Below are positions 5,492-5,632 of a DNA stretch of 5,632 bases, in pieces. How positions within the stretch are numbered: position 1 is the stretch's first letter; every line of letters starts with the position of its first letter. Made by a program: the position numbers and the translations under genes. Below the pieces are notes generated by a model, which made no database searches, was not told where the DNA came from, and saw nothing but the letters and a program-made list of their open reading frames with translations. The DNA comes from an uncultured Ruminococcus sp. (GTDB taxonomy: Bacteria > Bacillota > Clostridia > Oscillospirales > Ruminococcaceae), in NCBI GenBank assembly GCA_902783235.1, contig CACZQG010000340.1:1-5632 (forward strand), given 5' to 3'.

Positions 5492-5632
5492 ATGAGTACA
5501 CACACAGCAAACCGAACACGAAACATTCAGCTAAAAGTCTTCGTTGATGAAGATGAAATGCGGACTATCAAACGCAATATGGCACGGGCAAACGTAAAAA
5601 CCCTGAGCGATTATGTACGCCAGATGTGCCTC
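5492..5632 (+). CDS. mobC: MobC-like plasmid mobilization relaxosome protein, N-terminal part (runs off window)
   Basis: The first 47 codons are present and the gene continues past the right edge. The start ATG has AAAGGTG (5478-5484) 7 nt upstream. After a short basic N-terminus (MSTHTANRTRN), the sequence reads as a beta strand IQLKVFV, an acidic turn, the helix DEMRTIKRNMARAN and a second helix starting TLSDYVRQM. This is the ribbon-helix-helix pattern of MobC-type accessory proteins, which bind near the origin of transfer and help the relaxase nick one strand. A relaxase gene would be expected just downstream, outside the window. The gene is transcribed away from the defence genes from its own promoter (5280-5308). 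With only 47 residues, a related ribbon-helix-helix regulator cannot be excluded. Confidence 0.75.
   Translation, partial: MSTHTANRTRNIQLKVFVDEDEMRTIKRNMARANVKTLSDYVRQMCL

Noticed and set aside
5205..5547. Several small ORFs on both strands in the intergenic region before mobC.
   Set aside because: They cover the promoter and palindromes, lack RBSs and show no recognisable protein features.

Overview
The window looks like the cargo end of an integrative mobilizable element from a Gram-positive, low-to-moderate GC bacterium, most likely a gut clostridium (Ruminococcus/Oscillospiraceae type). Supporting signs are strong GGAGG ribosome-binding sites, near-consensus sigma-A promoters with 17-bp spacers, a tRNA remnant with an encoded CCA end, RloB/AAA abortive-infection-type genes, and a MobC-like relaxosome protein of the kind found on clostridial elements. 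The genus is inference.

Layout, left to right. Positions 1-167 look like host sequence: no gene, one intrinsic terminator. Positions 168-212 (minus strand) hold the last 45 nt of a tRNA-Thr(GGT), from the anticodon loop through CCA; the 5' half is missing, as expected at the displaced end of an element integrated into that tRNA gene. Positions 213-438 are non-coding, with inverted and tandem repeats typical of an element end, and a terminator. Positions 439-2398 (minus strand) carry a two-gene operon, an AAA ATPase followed by an RloB-family protein, an AbiL-like anti-phage module. It has a clear promoter, and a 21-bp dyad-like site occurs twice around that promoter. After a terminator at 2568-2598, positions 2686-5019 (minus strand) hold a large Hanks-type Ser/Thr kinase gene with its own promoter and RBS. 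Positions 5020-5491 are a divergent intergenic region rich in palindromes, with a consensus promoter pointing right into a mobC-like gene that runs off the window at 5632.

The most striking observation is in the kinase gene. The longest ATG-started ORF (from 4728) lacks the whole ATP-binding N-lobe, but that lobe is present in frame upstream: glycine-rich loop, ALK lysine and helix-C glutamate. The well-placed ATG at 5019 (RBS and promoter upstream) is followed by an in-frame TAA at codon 12, with no usable start codon between that stop and the glycine loop. The kinase is therefore a very recent nonsense pseudogene, or is translated by readthrough, or carries a sequence error.

How the parts fit together: the mobilization region, the tRNA attachment remnant and two defence-type cargo units (AbiL-like ATPase/RloB, and the kinase) suggest a mobile defence-carrying element lying to the right of position 212. 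Its intact tRNA-Thr and probably its integrase and relaxase should lie beyond the right edge.
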